Assembly (NCBI RefSeq): GCF_036588685.1
Contig: NC_086373.1
Location: 54,133,164-54,197,163 of the forward strand
From: Mytilus trossulus
Taxonomy: Eukaryota > Mollusca > Bivalvia > Mytilida > Mytilidae
Length of the DNA stretch: 64,000 bases
Direction: 5' to 3'
A program made the position numbers and the translations under genes. The notes beneath the pieces are model-generated. The model saw only the letters and a list, made by a program, of their open reading frames with translations. It was not told the DNA's origin and ran no database searches. This document shows positions 45,101 to 55,697 of this stretch, piece by piece. Positions within the stretch are counted from its first letter, which is position 1. Each line of letters opens with the position of its first letter.

Positions 45101-47229
45101 CTGACCTAATGCCAAGCAAAATATATATACATCTTGCATGTACAGAACAGTTGTACAATTGATTGCAAAATTAAAATTAATAACAAAGCACTGCATGGAT
45201 TTGATGAATTTTTTTTCTGATTTTTTTTATAGATACTTGCAGTTTACAAGAATTATACTGAAAACCTAGATTTTCTGTGGCAAAATATAATAAATTATGA
45301 TTTAAAAATAAAGTATACAAGTACATTTTACAGTACCTACAAAAATGTCTGAAGAAGGATGAAACCAAAGAGAATTTCTATGCAAATATTTTCATTCTCA
45401 CACAAAGCTTTCAAAACAATGTGATTGATAACATTATGATATTCAGGGGAGATAATTTGTTTTTATTCATTTTTCAAACCTTTTATATTACTATGCATAA
45501 ATGGTTTGCAATCCAAAAATGAAATCTAATATAAGATTACATCAAACTTGTTTTCTGACAATCCTTCACATAGATTAGAAAATAAATGATGGTTGTAACA
45601 GTTATCTATCTTTGATTGATTAAACGTTAATTTGATAAATTGTCTAAAAACACTCTTATTGTTGTCTCTATGATCACCATATTAATCGCAGGAAAATAAG
45701 GTTTTTGAATATTACATCTTTTAACATGATTTAAAAAGTAATTGAGTAAATGAATGGAAGCTTTATATGTTGTAATTAATACTAATACTACATGTACTAC
45801 ATTGATATAATAGATATAGGAAGATTCCTTTTCTATCTGATGACTGAATTTGTTTTTTAGTAACATTTAGGTCTCACGGTCATAAAACTTCTGAGCATGA
45901 TTTTTGTACTCAGACTCGAAAATCAACCAATCAAATTGCTGGATTTCATGTTTCGAGCATGATTTTTGTGCTCCGAGCACTGAGCAAAGTTTTATGCCTT
46001 CAAGGCCAGATCTGGTTTAAATTTTGGATGACAGTCATTCTTCACGAGGGTCTGGATGGGGGTTTACTGAAAAGAGAATAATGTGCCAAAAAATGGAGAA
46101 TAGAGAAAAGCGGACCTAAAATATAAAAAATAGATGATAATGGGCAAAAATATACCAAAAAATAGAGATTAATGGGCAAAAAATATAAAGACAAGAGAAA
46201 AATGGGAAAAAAATATAAAGAATAGATAATAATGGGCAAAAAATATAAAAAATGGCCTTAAACAATGAAGAATTTACAGGAATAGAGGACCCCCTTACAG
46301 TCCTTCCTTCATGGTGCCTAGCTTCTAATGAAATGTGAAATATCACTATTATTTTTTTATTAAAGTTTTGAATCTAATATCATGTTTTTTTTGCTTTTTC
46401 AGGCAGCCATAATTCCTTTTCCTATGATTTGGACACAAGCTCAGAGATAGGACCAGACAAGGCTGATATTAGACCATTCATTTCTATGTTTGGAGACATG
46501 GGGAAATCAGTGATGAAAGAATGGTCGGTCACCCAGTACTTGACATTCCGACAACAATTAGAACATGGTGTTAGATACTTTGATTTGAGAGTAGCATCTA
46601 GAAAGGATAAAGAAGGCATATTCTTTTTGCATTCCTTATATGGCATGCCAGTAGCGTCGGGGTTAGATGAAATAAAATCTTTTCTGGATGAACATCCAAA
46701 AGAAATTGTAATATTGGATTTTAATCATCTCTTTGATATGACTCAAAATCACCATGAAAAACTATTAGATTTGATTTTAAAAACATTTGAAAGTAAAATG
46801 TGTCCACATTTAGACATGGATAGTGTTAATTTATCTATGATGTGGGAACAGGGTTTACAAGTGATTGTTTTCTATCACAATGATGTAATCAAAGGCAATA
46901 TGATGTTTTGGCCAAACACTGCGATAAAAGCTCCATGGGCTAATACTACAAATGTGCAAGATCTTATTACTTTCCTTGAGTCCAATTATAAGTCGAGTAA
47001 AACGACAGACATGTTTGTCGTGACACAAGGAGTTTTAACACCAGGGGCTGGTACCATCATGGCACATTTAAATAGCAGTTTACACAATGTTCTTGCTGAG
47101 AAAGTTGCTCCTCGAGTTGTTTTGTGGTTGAAAGAAAAACAGACTGGCGTTCATGGGATCAATATATGTATGATTGATTTTGTAGAAAAAGCAAACTTTA
47201 TTCCAAATGTATTGAAACTTAATAAATAA
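39074..47229 (+). CDS. PLCXD: PI-PLC X domain-containing protein (PLCXD family), two coding exons
   Basis: Join 39074-39161 and 46403-47229, phase 1 junction, 304 residues, the family's usual length. The PI-PLC X domain spans nearly the whole protein. The N terminus MAESKDFINWMSKLPEHL leads into IPGSHNSF with the first catalytic-type histidine (about residue 32). VRYFDLRV (about 87-94) supplies the Asp/Arg pair. FFLHSLYG carries the second histidine (about 106). HPKEIVILDFNH and WPNTAIKAPW follow the PLCXD pattern. C2, PH and EF-hand domains are absent, as in the PLCXD group. PLCXD proteins are thought to hydrolyse phosphoinositides in the cytoplasm or at membranes. The start is chosen because the next in-frame features upstream are non-coding and an acceptor lies just before it. 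AATAAA lies 81 bp after the stop. The paralogue (1, 2 or 3) cannot be assigned. Confidence 0.93.
39370..40139. mobile_element. TA-flanked MITE (CTGTGAAAGTACTTT family)
   Basis: Inverted ends are CTGTGAAAGTACTTTAATTC and the inverse ending AAAGTACTTTCACAG, with TA at 39368-39369 and 40140-40141. 770 bp, no coding capacity. It lies 208 bp inside the PLCXD intron. Confidence 0.8.
40500..40800 (+). repeat. Dispersed mussel repeat (TTTTAGCCATGGCGTTGTCA)
   Basis: Contains TTTTTAGCCATGGCGTTGTC and GAGTTTGACTGTCCCTTTGG, sequence I associate with a high-copy mussel repeat. Its 107-codon open frame has no recognisable domain, so I do not call it a gene. Confidence 0.5.
41144..41347 (-). CDS. Possible small membrane ORF nested antisense in PLCXD intron
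   Basis: 67-codon frame with one strong hydrophobic segment (LHVFVICVIWVAVAFVLT then PFFLLLISL) and a polar tail ending NITDDIEKGYLLHDGEMVKI plus TCRF. Codon choice looks natural, and the sequence is not one of the repeats I identified elsewhere in the window. I do not recognise it, and no conserved splice context was found. It may be the last exon of an unknown gene or chance. Confidence 0.22.
   Translation of the reverse strand: MYIVEECLYIACSILHVFVICVIWVAVAFVLTPFFLLLISLETNITDDIEKGYLLHDGEMVKITCRF
42141..44325. mobile_element. TIR element with a 1.97-kb repeat nested inside
   Basis: Inverted ends of about 48 bp: AATAGGGCTCTTCACGGTTA with GTTCGGCCATATTGGATAGG at 42141, and the inverse at 44277-44325. 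Between them lies a copy of the dispersed repeat (42292-44265). Little other sequence remains, so the outer element is a roughly 0.2-kb MITE interrupted by the inner repeat. Confidence 0.75.
42292..44265 (+). mobile_element. 1.95-kb dispersed repeat, copy 2
   Basis: Collinear with 33334-35285, including the GTCGTC tract, the sub-repeats and the right end CTGCGGTCGTATAAAGC. Scattered substitutions and small indels separate the copies. Confidence 0.8.
44370..44591. mobile_element. TA-flanked short MITE (CTGTAAA family)
   Basis: Ends CTGTAAAAGAACTTATTTTC and inverse AAATAAGTTTGTTTACAG, with TA at 44368-44369 and 44592-44593. 222 bp, homologous to 22917-23125. Confidence 0.75.
44592..46020. other. 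PLCXD intron, no gene seen
   Basis: AT-rich, short open frames only. No repeat recognised beyond scattered low-complexity sequence. Confidence 0.45.
46075..46270. repeat. Short A-rich tandem repeat (AATGGGCAAAAAATATAAAG)
   Basis: About six degenerate units of 28-33 bp just upstream of PLCXD exon 2. Minus-strand open frames here are repeat artefacts. Confidence 0.7.
46403..47229 (+). CDS. PLCXD: PLCXD coding exon 2
   Basis: The acceptor is TTTTTTGCTTTTTCAG (AG 46401-46402). It completes Gly and reads SHNSFSYDLDTSSEIGPDKA onward to stop TAA at 47227-47229. It holds both catalytic histidines and most of the X domain in one exon. Confidence 0.93.
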
Positions 47230-47309
47230 TGTTGTAATGAATGTTTTATTCAAAATGTATCTTCTTTCAAAAGTTTCAATATTGAACGTATATATGACAT
47301 TATTGTAGT

Positions 47310-47315
47310 AATAAA
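47310..47315 (+). terminator. Polyadenylation signal for PLCXD
   Basis: AATAAA 81 bp after the stop, followed by T-rich sequence. Confidence 0.65.
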
Positions 47316-47372
47316 CATTTTTTTTGGTAAATTTATCGTCACTCAAATCTACTATTATTTGTTTTTTTTACA

Positions 47373-47577
47373 CTGTGGATTCATCATTATCCTTGTGATA
47401 TCAATTTGCGTGGATTTTGTAGATTAATCAAGGCAAACCATGAATTTAAATGTTCAACCAAGTAAAAAACTTTTTTAGGCTTGAAGGAAAACATAAAAAA
47501 AACACCAAATCAAATGGCCAGCAAAATACAATTTTTTCCTCAATCAACAAAATAAATTAATCCACAGTATTATACAA
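47373..47577. mobile_element. Decayed MITE (CTGTGGATTCAT family)
   Basis: Ends ACTGTGGATTCATCATTAT and AATTAATCCACAGTA. The interior is homologous to 57093-57307 (GGCAAACCATGAATTT, TTCAACCAAG). It lies 58 bp after the PLCXD poly(A) signal. Confidence 0.65.
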
Positions 47578-47918
47578 CAACATTTTAAAGGGAGGTAAAA
47601 GATGTGGGTTATATCAGTCTATGTATTGAAAAATTGTTGTTGAAATAGATGTTTATTATTATAGGTCATTTATACTTCAATTCATAAAAATTGTGAACAA
47701 TTTGTTACATATAGATGTATTATTATTTAAAAATTAAATATTTGAAAACAACACTTTATATATATCTTGCATGATATCCAAAGGGCTTTTCTATATTTAG
47801 CTATTCTAGATTTAACTTCATCCAGAACACTAAAATCTGAAGATTTGAAAGCCAATGATGTACATGATCTAAGCAGTTGTAGGGTGATATGAACAAAGTG
47901 GACCTAAGATATTTAGCA

Positions 47919-48056
47919 GATATATCATGTTAAGGAGGAGTATTTGCGAAAAATACCAGTCGAGAGAATGTTAAATTTCGCAAGCTGTAAGGCGAGGAAA
48001 ATTCATTCTCAAGACTGGTATTTTTCGCATATACCCCTCAAGAACATGATATATCT
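47919..48056. repeat. Near-perfect hairpin with about 50-bp arms
   Basis: Arms AGATATATCATGTT, GCGAAAAATACCAGTC, GAGAATG and their inverse separated by about 35 bp. It may be a very short MITE. Confidence 0.65.
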
Positions 48057-48539
48057 GTTTAATTACACCGAATATTAACTTACAAAAACGCATTGATGAT
48101 TGTGATGTTACAAGTGTCCAGTTGGATAGAGTATTTTTTGGCAAATACCATGGCAGAGTGGGTAAAAAAAGGCATATCCTTTTTGCATATACCCCAGCGA
48201 CTTTAAAAAATGAACGATATTTATTTGATAACAGTAAATTGGTGAAAAATACACTGGCTATCAACCAATTAAAACCCAAGATTCTTACATAAGGTATAAT
48301 TAAGTCAAAAACATCTTGTTAAATGAAGATATGTCTATAAAGACATGATTTTATTCAGATTTGGAAACTAACATTTACAAGCCGAATGTGGAGTGTGCAT
48401 AAATAGACCGTGAGTTCTGTTTAAAAGCATTGGACCAAGGAATTTTATACGGGTGGATCATTACTATATATTAAACTCGGAATTTTTTTTCAAAAACTTT
48501 GCCAAAATGTACATTGAACATGGTTAATTGTAAATTTAA

Positions 48540-49660
48540 TACATAGTAATGGTCCCCATGGAATTTTGTCGAGCCTGTGACTTTAGTAGCTGGACATGGG
48601 GATAGTGATTCAGGGGCGTGGCAGTGGTTACCACAGTGTCGGCTGAAGGGTGGTGGAGTTAGTTAACTTCTTAAAAGCTTTATATTTTAGAAGATGGAAG
48701 CCCTGGGTGCTTCATAATTTGAATATGGATGCCTCGTGTTATTAAGTTTCCGTCAGCATGGTCAGTCACATGTTCATTGACCTCATTTTAATGGTTCAGG
48801 GACTACTTGAACAAAAAGATAAGATCCTTTGTAATGTTAAATTCTCTCTTATAATAAGTAATAGGGTTACTATATTTGGTATGTGAGTACCTTGCAAGGT
48901 CCTCATGCCCGTCAGACAGTTTTCACTTGACCTAAACCTCATTTCATGGATCAGTAAACAAGGTTGTTTCGGTGGTCAAGTCCATATCTCAGATACTATA
49001 AGCAAAAGGTCTAGTATATATGGTGTATGGAAGGACTGTAAGGTGTACATGTCCAACTGACAGGTGTCATCTAACCTTGACCTCATTTTCATGGTTCAGT
49101 GGTTACAGTTAAGTTTTTGTGTTTTGGTCTGTTTTTCTTATACTGTATCAATAGGTCTACTAAATTAGTGTATGGGATGATTGTAAGGTGAACATGTCTC
49201 GCTGGCAGGTGCCATCTGACATTGACCGCATTTTCATGGTTCAGAGGTCAATGTTAAGTTCTTGAGTTTTGGTCTTTTATTCTAATACTAGATACAAAAG
49301 GTCAACTATATTTGGTGTATGAAAATATTTTATTATCTCTATGTCAGTCGTGCAGGTTTCACTTGACCTTGACCTCATTTTTATGGTTCATTGCTCAGTG
49401 TTAAGTTTTTGTGTTTAAGTCCGTTTTTCTTAAACTATAAGCAATAGGCCAACTATATTTTTTGTATGGAAGAATTGTTAGCTGAACATGCCTGCCTGGC
49501 ATGGTTCATTGGTCAATGATTATTTTTCTTGTGTAATGTTAAGTTTGTGTGACAGTTGTAATAAAGTTTAATATTTAGGACTATTAACATAATATCAATG
49601 ATTGGTAAAAAAAAAAAAAGGCGAGACATTTTAGTGTGTGCACTAAGCTACTGTGAAGTT
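48540..49660 (+). repeat. Dispersed element with about 160-bp internal tandem units
   Basis: About five degenerate units (48770-49520) with TTGACCTCATTTTCATGGTT, AAGTTTTTGTGTTTTGGTC and TTTGGTGTATGG. The tail is TAATAAAGTTTAATATTTAG then AAAAAGGCGAGACATTTTAG. Unit length and TTGACCTCATTTTCATGG content recall the old bivalve satellite BIV160 and related elements; this is a suggestion only. Confidence 0.6.
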
Positions 49661-50439
49661 GAGCAAAATTGCCTCATTTTCTGATAGTTTATATGATCTT
49701 ATATAATGCTACATATTATAAATGGAAAGTCGTTCACAATCGGGAAGCTGAAATCATCTCTTTTGTTGAAAAGTTTTGTCAATTTCTTAATGTTACTCAG
49801 TTAATTTAAGCTGTTGTATCTTTTATTTCAAGTTCGATTGTATATATAGATACGTTCAATATACTAAGTCACCAACCATTGAAGTATACATTGAGAGTAC
49901 ATCGTCTTTATAGCAGAAAAAGAAGTTAAAGGATAATGCTACATGTAGCTTCTTTTCGTTCTTCCTATGATGCCCTTGTATGAAACCAACCTCATATGGA
50001 ACAATTCGACAAGAAGAAAACTTTTTACCACGAGAAAGTCAATTTTTGGAGGGCAAAAAAACACTCCTCCAAATTTTAAAAATAAATTGTCACTCAATAA
50101 ATCTAACATCTTGATAATGTCAGTCTCAGATAATATTCTTGTGTGAATCTGAAAGAGTTATTTGTTTACAAAGTACAATTTATTCCACCCTAAGACACAG
50201 GATACTTATGTCTTAATTCGTTGTTTTGGGTTTTTTTTTATATAAAAGCAAAGCAGGACTACCTCTTTCAATTTATATGGCGAAAACTAGTGTAAAAGTG
50301 TAGAAAAGTCTAATGGTTACATACTGTTGCAAGATTAAAGAATCATCTTAGACTGTATAGCTCTAATAGATCTTTGGAAAGGATAAAATCCCATTGAAAA
50401 TAGGTTGGATATATTGCTTCATTTATGAAAAGGGAAAAA

Positions 50440-51000
50440 ATCCCTCTGATATATGGTCTGCCAACTCGCCTCACTTCTGAAAAATAGATAAATCCTGATG
50501 AATTTAGTAATGCCAACTCGCCCCACTTATGAAAAAAGATGCAATTCCCGGTTGTAAATCTATGTCATGTATGTTCCTGACCCACTTGTAAAAAAATCAA
50601 TACAAATTTTTTTCCCGTTTGAATGGTTTTACACTAGTCATTTGTGGTGCCCTTTACAGCTTACTGTTCGATGTGAGCCAAGCTAGGCTCCATGTTGAAG
50701 ACAGTACTTTGACCTCTACATAATGGTTTTTCTTTTACAAATTGTGACTTGGATGGACAGTTTTCTCATTGGCACTCATACCACATCTTCTATATCTATT
50801 GTAGTTCTTTTCTTTTTGTTGAAATAAAGCATAAAGAAGTGAGTATCAATATTTTCTGTGACGTAAATGCCAACTAGCTTAACCAGTGAAAAATAGAAAA
50901 ATCCTGATGAATTGAGCAATGCCAACTCGACCCACTTATGAAAAATAGAAAATACCTGATGAATTAAGTTGAGTCATGCCAACTCAATATCAATAATAAT
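50440..51000. repeat. Degenerate tandem repeat 'GCCAACTCGCCCCACTTATG'
   Basis: About six units of 45-60 bp (GCCAACTCGMCYCACTTMTG, AAAAATAGAWAAATCCTGAT), interrupted at 50600-50800 by a mussel dispersed repeat. The inverse motif recurs at 51085-51265. Confidence 0.65.
50600..50815 (+). repeat. Mussel-type dispersed repeat, diverged copy
   Basis: CCCGTTTGAATGGTTTTAC, GGTGCCCTTTACAGC, TCTCATTGGCACTCATACCA and CATCTTCTATATCT. Confidence 0.65.
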
Positions 51001-51084
51001 GATCTGAGACTACTGTTATAGTAGTCTCAGTATTGATTTAGTAAATTTTCGTTTTTTTGTATTCGCTGTATAATGTTTTTTTTT

Positions 51085-51265
51085 AGTTATGTGGGGCGAG
51101 TTGGCAGACCTGAAATTATATATTCATCTAGATTTATATTATTAAATTCATTAAGTGGTGGTGAGTTGGTAAACCAGTTTGGGGCGAATTTTTAAAAGTG
51201 GGGTGAGTTGGTAAAAAAGTGGGGCGATTTGGTGTGGGGCGATTTTCCAGAGGGGCGATTTTTCC
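51085..51265. repeat. Inverse array 'AGTGGGGCGAGTTGGCA'
   Basis: About six short units of GTGGGGCGAGTTGG / GGGGCGATTT, inverted relative to 50440-51000. Confidence 0.65.
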
Positions 51266-51279
51266 TGCTTCCAAATAAG

Positions 51280-51690
51280 GTATCTATAAAAGGCCCCGTA
51301 TGACAAATGCAAAACAGAAAACTAACGTCCCAAATTAATGTACAAAAAAAACATCAATACTCGAGACAAACATGTAACACAGCAACAAACGACAACCACT
51401 GAATTACAGGCTCAATACCTGTGACAAGCACATACATACAAAATGTGGCGGAGTAAAACATGTTAGCGAAATCCCAAACCCTCCCAAACTTGATCCGATG
51501 CGTAACCGATTACAACATGAGAACGAACATTAAAAATCAGCTGAAAAAGGCTTAACTCATCAGATTAATACAAATATAAATACATCTAACAGAAACACGG
51601 AATGGACGTCCCGGGTACTTGTATATTCTAACAACAAAAAGATACATGAAGTACTGTGAAGTACTGATCTGAAAACTCACAGTTACTGAC
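51280..51690 (-). repeat. Mussel-type dispersed repeat, reverse copy
   Basis: CAAACGACAACCACTGAATT, AAAATGTGGCGGAGT, AACATGTTAGCG and ATGAGAACGAAC. Same block order as 7280-7560 and the inverse of 35335-35690. Confidence 0.7.
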
Positions 51691-51817
51691 AGCTAGTTCA
51701 ACAAAAGAATTTATAAAATATAAACGTATTCTTCACATTATAAATTACCAATTTATGTTTCAAATATATATGTTTTTACATTGCTATAATATAAAGAAAT
51801 TCACACCGTAATATCAA

Positions 51818-51850
51818 GGATTTGTATAGTTAGTTTAACTATACAAATCC
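51818..51850. repeat. Perfect 15-bp inverted repeat with 3-base loop
   Basis: GGATTTGTATAGTTA, GTT, then the exact inverse. Imperfect pairing continues outward for about 10 bases. It sits directly before the 51870-52065 element. Confidence 0.9.
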
Positions 51851-51869
51851 TTAGTAATATATATGAGGG

Positions 51870-52065
51870 GGGATAGGACCTTCATCGGGACTCCGGGATC
51901 AGCAGTTTTTAAGCTCGGGATTTCGGGATTGACCCTTTCGGGATCCGGGAATTCTTTTTTTCGAATTTCGGGACCTCGGGAATTCGTTTTTTTAAGCCCG
52001 GGATTTCGGGATAACGTGTTTTTCATGTGAGCTCGGGATTTTGGGATCAGGACCCCTCCTACCCT
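51870..52065 (+). repeat. Dispersed 'TCGGGATTTCGGGATC' family copy
   Basis: Serial CGGGATTTCGGGAT and CCGGGAATTC motifs ending GGGATCAGGACCCCTCC; related to 5690-5890. Confidence 0.6.
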
Positions 52066-52639
52066 CCCTCATATATATATATAACATAAGATAGAATAAT
52101 TATATACAACATAAGATAGAATACATATAAATTTCGATATTGATTAAAAGTAACACTCGTAAGTGTTTGGACAATGGTCCACCTACACCAACAATGTTAT
52201 TTGTGACTCAGTTAAATTTAAAGAGGTAGGGCCAATTTGCCGGGGATTTTTTTTCACAGAAGGGCCAATTTCAAAAAGTGCCGACAGAATAAAATTTAAA
52301 AATAAACAAAAAATTAAAATGCTTTTTGATCAATATATCGATTTACATATATTATGATATGTGTGATCAATTATAGTTAATTTAACCCTTAAAAAGGATG
52401 AAAGTCCAATATGCGGATTTTCGGGTGTTTTTAGGTAAGAAAAACAGGGAATCCCCCCAGAAGGACATTTCAAACCAAAAATAAGTAATGTTTTTTAAGA
52501 CTGTTGTTATTTATACTACTTTTTCCCTTAAAAATGAAATTGGTTTAGTGTGTCCTTATTACATAAAAAACAACTTTTTAAAGAAAAAATTGTAACATCG
52601 ATAAATTGTACCGATATATCATCTTAATAACAGTCATAT

Positions 52640-52740
52640 TTATAAGAGTCGCTGTAGCTCCATCCGTAAAGCACAGAACTGCTATTATTAAATGATGGGT
52701 TTGATGAAAGGGTTCGAATCTCGCTCAGAAAATGTTGCAT
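52640..52740 (+). mobile_element. tRNA-like sequence, probably a SINE head or tRNA pseudogene
   Basis: GTAGCTCCATCCGTAAAGC resembles an A box and GGGTTCGAATCTCGCTC is a good B box, about 55 bases apart with a long spacer. Acceptor-stem pairing is not convincing, so it is not called as a functional tRNA. Confidence 0.4.
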
Positions 52741-53229
52741 TTTTTGTGTTTTTATATTAAATTTTAATGTCTCTATCATATTTTTTTGGATGTTTGCTTA
52801 ATTCATAGAGTCATTCTGGTTCATTTTGACTATATAGTTTACTAGTTTATCATTTTACATGTATCAAAGAAAACATAATGTATCGCTTATTGCGTACATT
52901 CTCGTGACGCACTTCGTATGTTTACATTTATTACATATATTCAAGGAACAACTGCCGTCGAACTGAACATAACCAATAACACGAGAATCAATTCTATAGC
53001 AATGAATTCTACATTATCATGGCGAGTGTAATATATACAATATATATAATCTATTGCTGATTAAAAATAATATACAAACACAAATCAGCAGTATGTTTGA
53101 CAATGGAGAGATTGATGAGATTAACAGGGAAACTCTCGGGGGGAAACTTGATGAAATGCTGTACACCAAATTTAATTGTTAAACACCGATATGTGCAATA
53201 AAGAATTAATTAGAGTGTTAAAAAACAAA

Positions 53230-54180
53230 AGAAAAGATTTATGGGATAACTCTTGATTTTCTTCGTGGCTCATCGAAAACGGGACCCAAATTGTGTCGTC
53301 GTTTTGTCCTTCCTAAACTTCACAAATTAGGTGAACATCTTATTCTAGTGATAACAAATTAAACGATGACAGTTGATAAATTGCCCTCTTGCAGACCAAT
53401 TATTTATCACTGTAATTATGTCACGAAAGCTTAAGAGTTAGCAAATTCATTGATTACTTTTTAATAGCTATAGTTAAAAGACAGAACAGTTACATCAGAG
53501 ATAGTGGGGATGCCTGATCGGAATTGCCTTTTGATCTCTTTTGACTCCAACATGGAGTTCAATGCACTCATTCATTTTGTTGGACGGGCTTTTTGTAGAC
53601 CAGTAAAAGAAGTTTATCCGATAAAATTACCTAGCTGTGAAACAATTAAATCGTTTGTAGCCACAGTGTTGAAAACAATTATTTTCAATTTAATGATAGA
53701 TACTTTGTACAGAAAATATGCGCTAGGATGGGAATTAAATGCAGCAAAGAAATTTGAGATATTAGAGCATTCGAAGTTATCAATGAAATTATTGAAAAAT
53801 ATAAGTATGAAAATAAGATCATATGTTACGGAAGGTATCGAGATAAAGCGTTTATAATAGCTCATTCATCACGAGAAGAGTTTTAGGAGTTTTAAAAAAT
53901 ATAGAAAATGATCATCACCCTTTATTAAAGTTTACTTATGAAACGAAAACAAAGACATTAGTTTTCTCGATACAGTCATACATAAAGGGACAAAGTTCAG
54001 GAACTCCAGTATCATTGATATAAAGAGCTATAACAAATCGACTAATACAGTTCAATATTTAGATAGGACGTCTATGCATAACCTAACAGTCTTCTCTGGA
54101 TTTATAAAATTGGAAGCTACCCGCCGCCACAGAAACAAAACAACACGGAGTATTTAAAAGATAAATTCAAATGCCATATT
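53230..54180 (+). pseudogene. Degenerate Penelope-like reverse transcriptase remnant
   Basis: Frame-broken pieces in order: LCRRFVLPKLHKLGEHL near 53295, LPSCRPIIYH near 53380, then KFTYETKTKTLVFSDTVIHK with GTKFRNSSIIDIKSYNKSTN and TVQYLDRTSMH near 53925-54080. PKLHK...RPI and the F.DT..YKG.RF..S.ILD....KPTN..QYL pattern are typical of Penelope-like elements. Several stops and frameshifts show it is dead. No GIY-YIG domain was recognised. Confidence 0.6.
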
Positions 54181-54284
54181 AAAGGGACACAAGCTGCCAA
54201 ATTCCTGTTCACCGATTTGACTCACATTCTCATATTTTATTTATAACAATGTAAATCATTTATCGAAACTATTAAAATTATAAA

Positions 54285-55191
54285 AGAAACAATTTGCAGG
54301 ACATGATCTCAATAAGATGTAGCTTCGTTCCTTGTGAATTTTAGCCAAGACGCCATCTAATTAACTATTGAGTTGACCTTCTATGACCATATAAGCGATG
54401 TAAACATAAAGAGAGATGTAAATAGATTAAGCAACTCGTGCAATTGGATTTTTATAGGTCTGTTAAATTTTGTATTATAGATTAAAAATTAATGTTTTCG
54501 TCGTTTTTATCTTTATAAGAATGATTTTGTGTGGATCGAATCAGTTATTCAAAGTATTTACCTTTGTTTCACTTTCAATGTTGACATTTGTTTCCTTTGA
54601 ATACCCGTACACGGACAATGCATGCGCTTTTTTTTTTATCTCTTTCTACGAGTTAAATTGGAGTTCACATGAATACGGATTTAATGAGTCGAATTATTCA
54701 CTTGGAAGTGAATATTTCATTATCAATGTTTATAAGCTTAATTTGACAAAATTGAACCATTTTAGCTGATAAAAGCAAACTATTATTTCTCTTTCATTGA
54801 TGATTGAACAAAACAAATCATACTTTTTTATATGTCTCTTAGCTAGAACCCTTTTAAGCAAAGGGGATATAAGGAGAGAGCATGAAATACATCGCAACTG
54901 TGAATCAACTCTTAATATCTAATGATCAGAGTTACTCCGCTTTAAACAAGAATCTGACAATCAGATACCACTGATATTTGTAACTTAATATTACTTTTTG
55001 TTAGGAAATATAAATAAAGCTTTGCGTTAAAGGGGCACTAGCTACAATATATATGAACACCCTAATGTATATTTGTTTTGGCTCAATCAGTAATGAAATA
55101 CAAATAGACAAATAATAATTCCCTTTTTAGTAATAATTTAAGGTTCAATTTTGTCAAAATAAGCAACAAAAATCGGAGAATTTTCCACCAT
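54285..55191. repeat. Segmental duplication, copy 1 (907 bp)
   Basis: Near-identical direct copy of 55698-56609. Differences are few and include a T10 versus T16 run. Confidence 0.9.
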
Positions 55192-55697
55192 CATTAAATT
55201 TCAGAAATCCTTGTTTTGTAGTTCCTGAGAAAAATGTGACGAAAATTTTCAACTTGGCTATCATGTGTAAAATCATACAAGTGTTTGGTAAACAGGAAGT
55301 TGTCAAGTGATCAATCTGAAAACGCATCACACGGTATAGTTGACTTAGATAAACCCTGAAAGCAAATTTCAGAAATCCTTGTATTGTAGTTCCTGAGAAA
55401 AATGTGACGAAAATATTCAACTTGGCTATCATGTGTAAAATCATACAAGTGTTCGGTAAACAGGAAGTTGTCAAGTGATCAATCTGAAAACGCATCACAC
55501 GGTATAGTTGACTTAGATAAACCCTGAAACCAAATTTCAGAAATCCTTGTATTGTAATTCCTGAGAAAAATGTGACGAAAGTTTCATGGGACGGACTGAC
55601 TGACGGACGGACTGACGGACGGACTGACCGACGGACAGACAGAGGTAAAACAGTATACCCCCCCTTTTTTTTTTTAAAGCAGGGGTATAATTATATA
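55192..55697 (+). repeat. Dispersed element copy with internal 174-bp tandem, between the duplicated blocks
   Basis: Three steps of TTTCAGAAATCCTTGTWTTG and CTGAGAAAAATGTGACGAAA about 174 bp apart, then a GGACGGACTGAC tract and TATACCCCCCCTTTT with AGCAGGGGTATA. Same family as 5310-5590 and 31980-32390. Confidence 0.75.

Noticed and set aside
52640-52740. Functional tRNA gene
   Set aside because: Acceptor stem ends do not pair and the A-B spacing is atypical.
53504-53857. 117-codon ORF as a host gene
   Set aside because: It lies between broken Penelope-like motifs in other frames. No conserved domain of its own was recognised.
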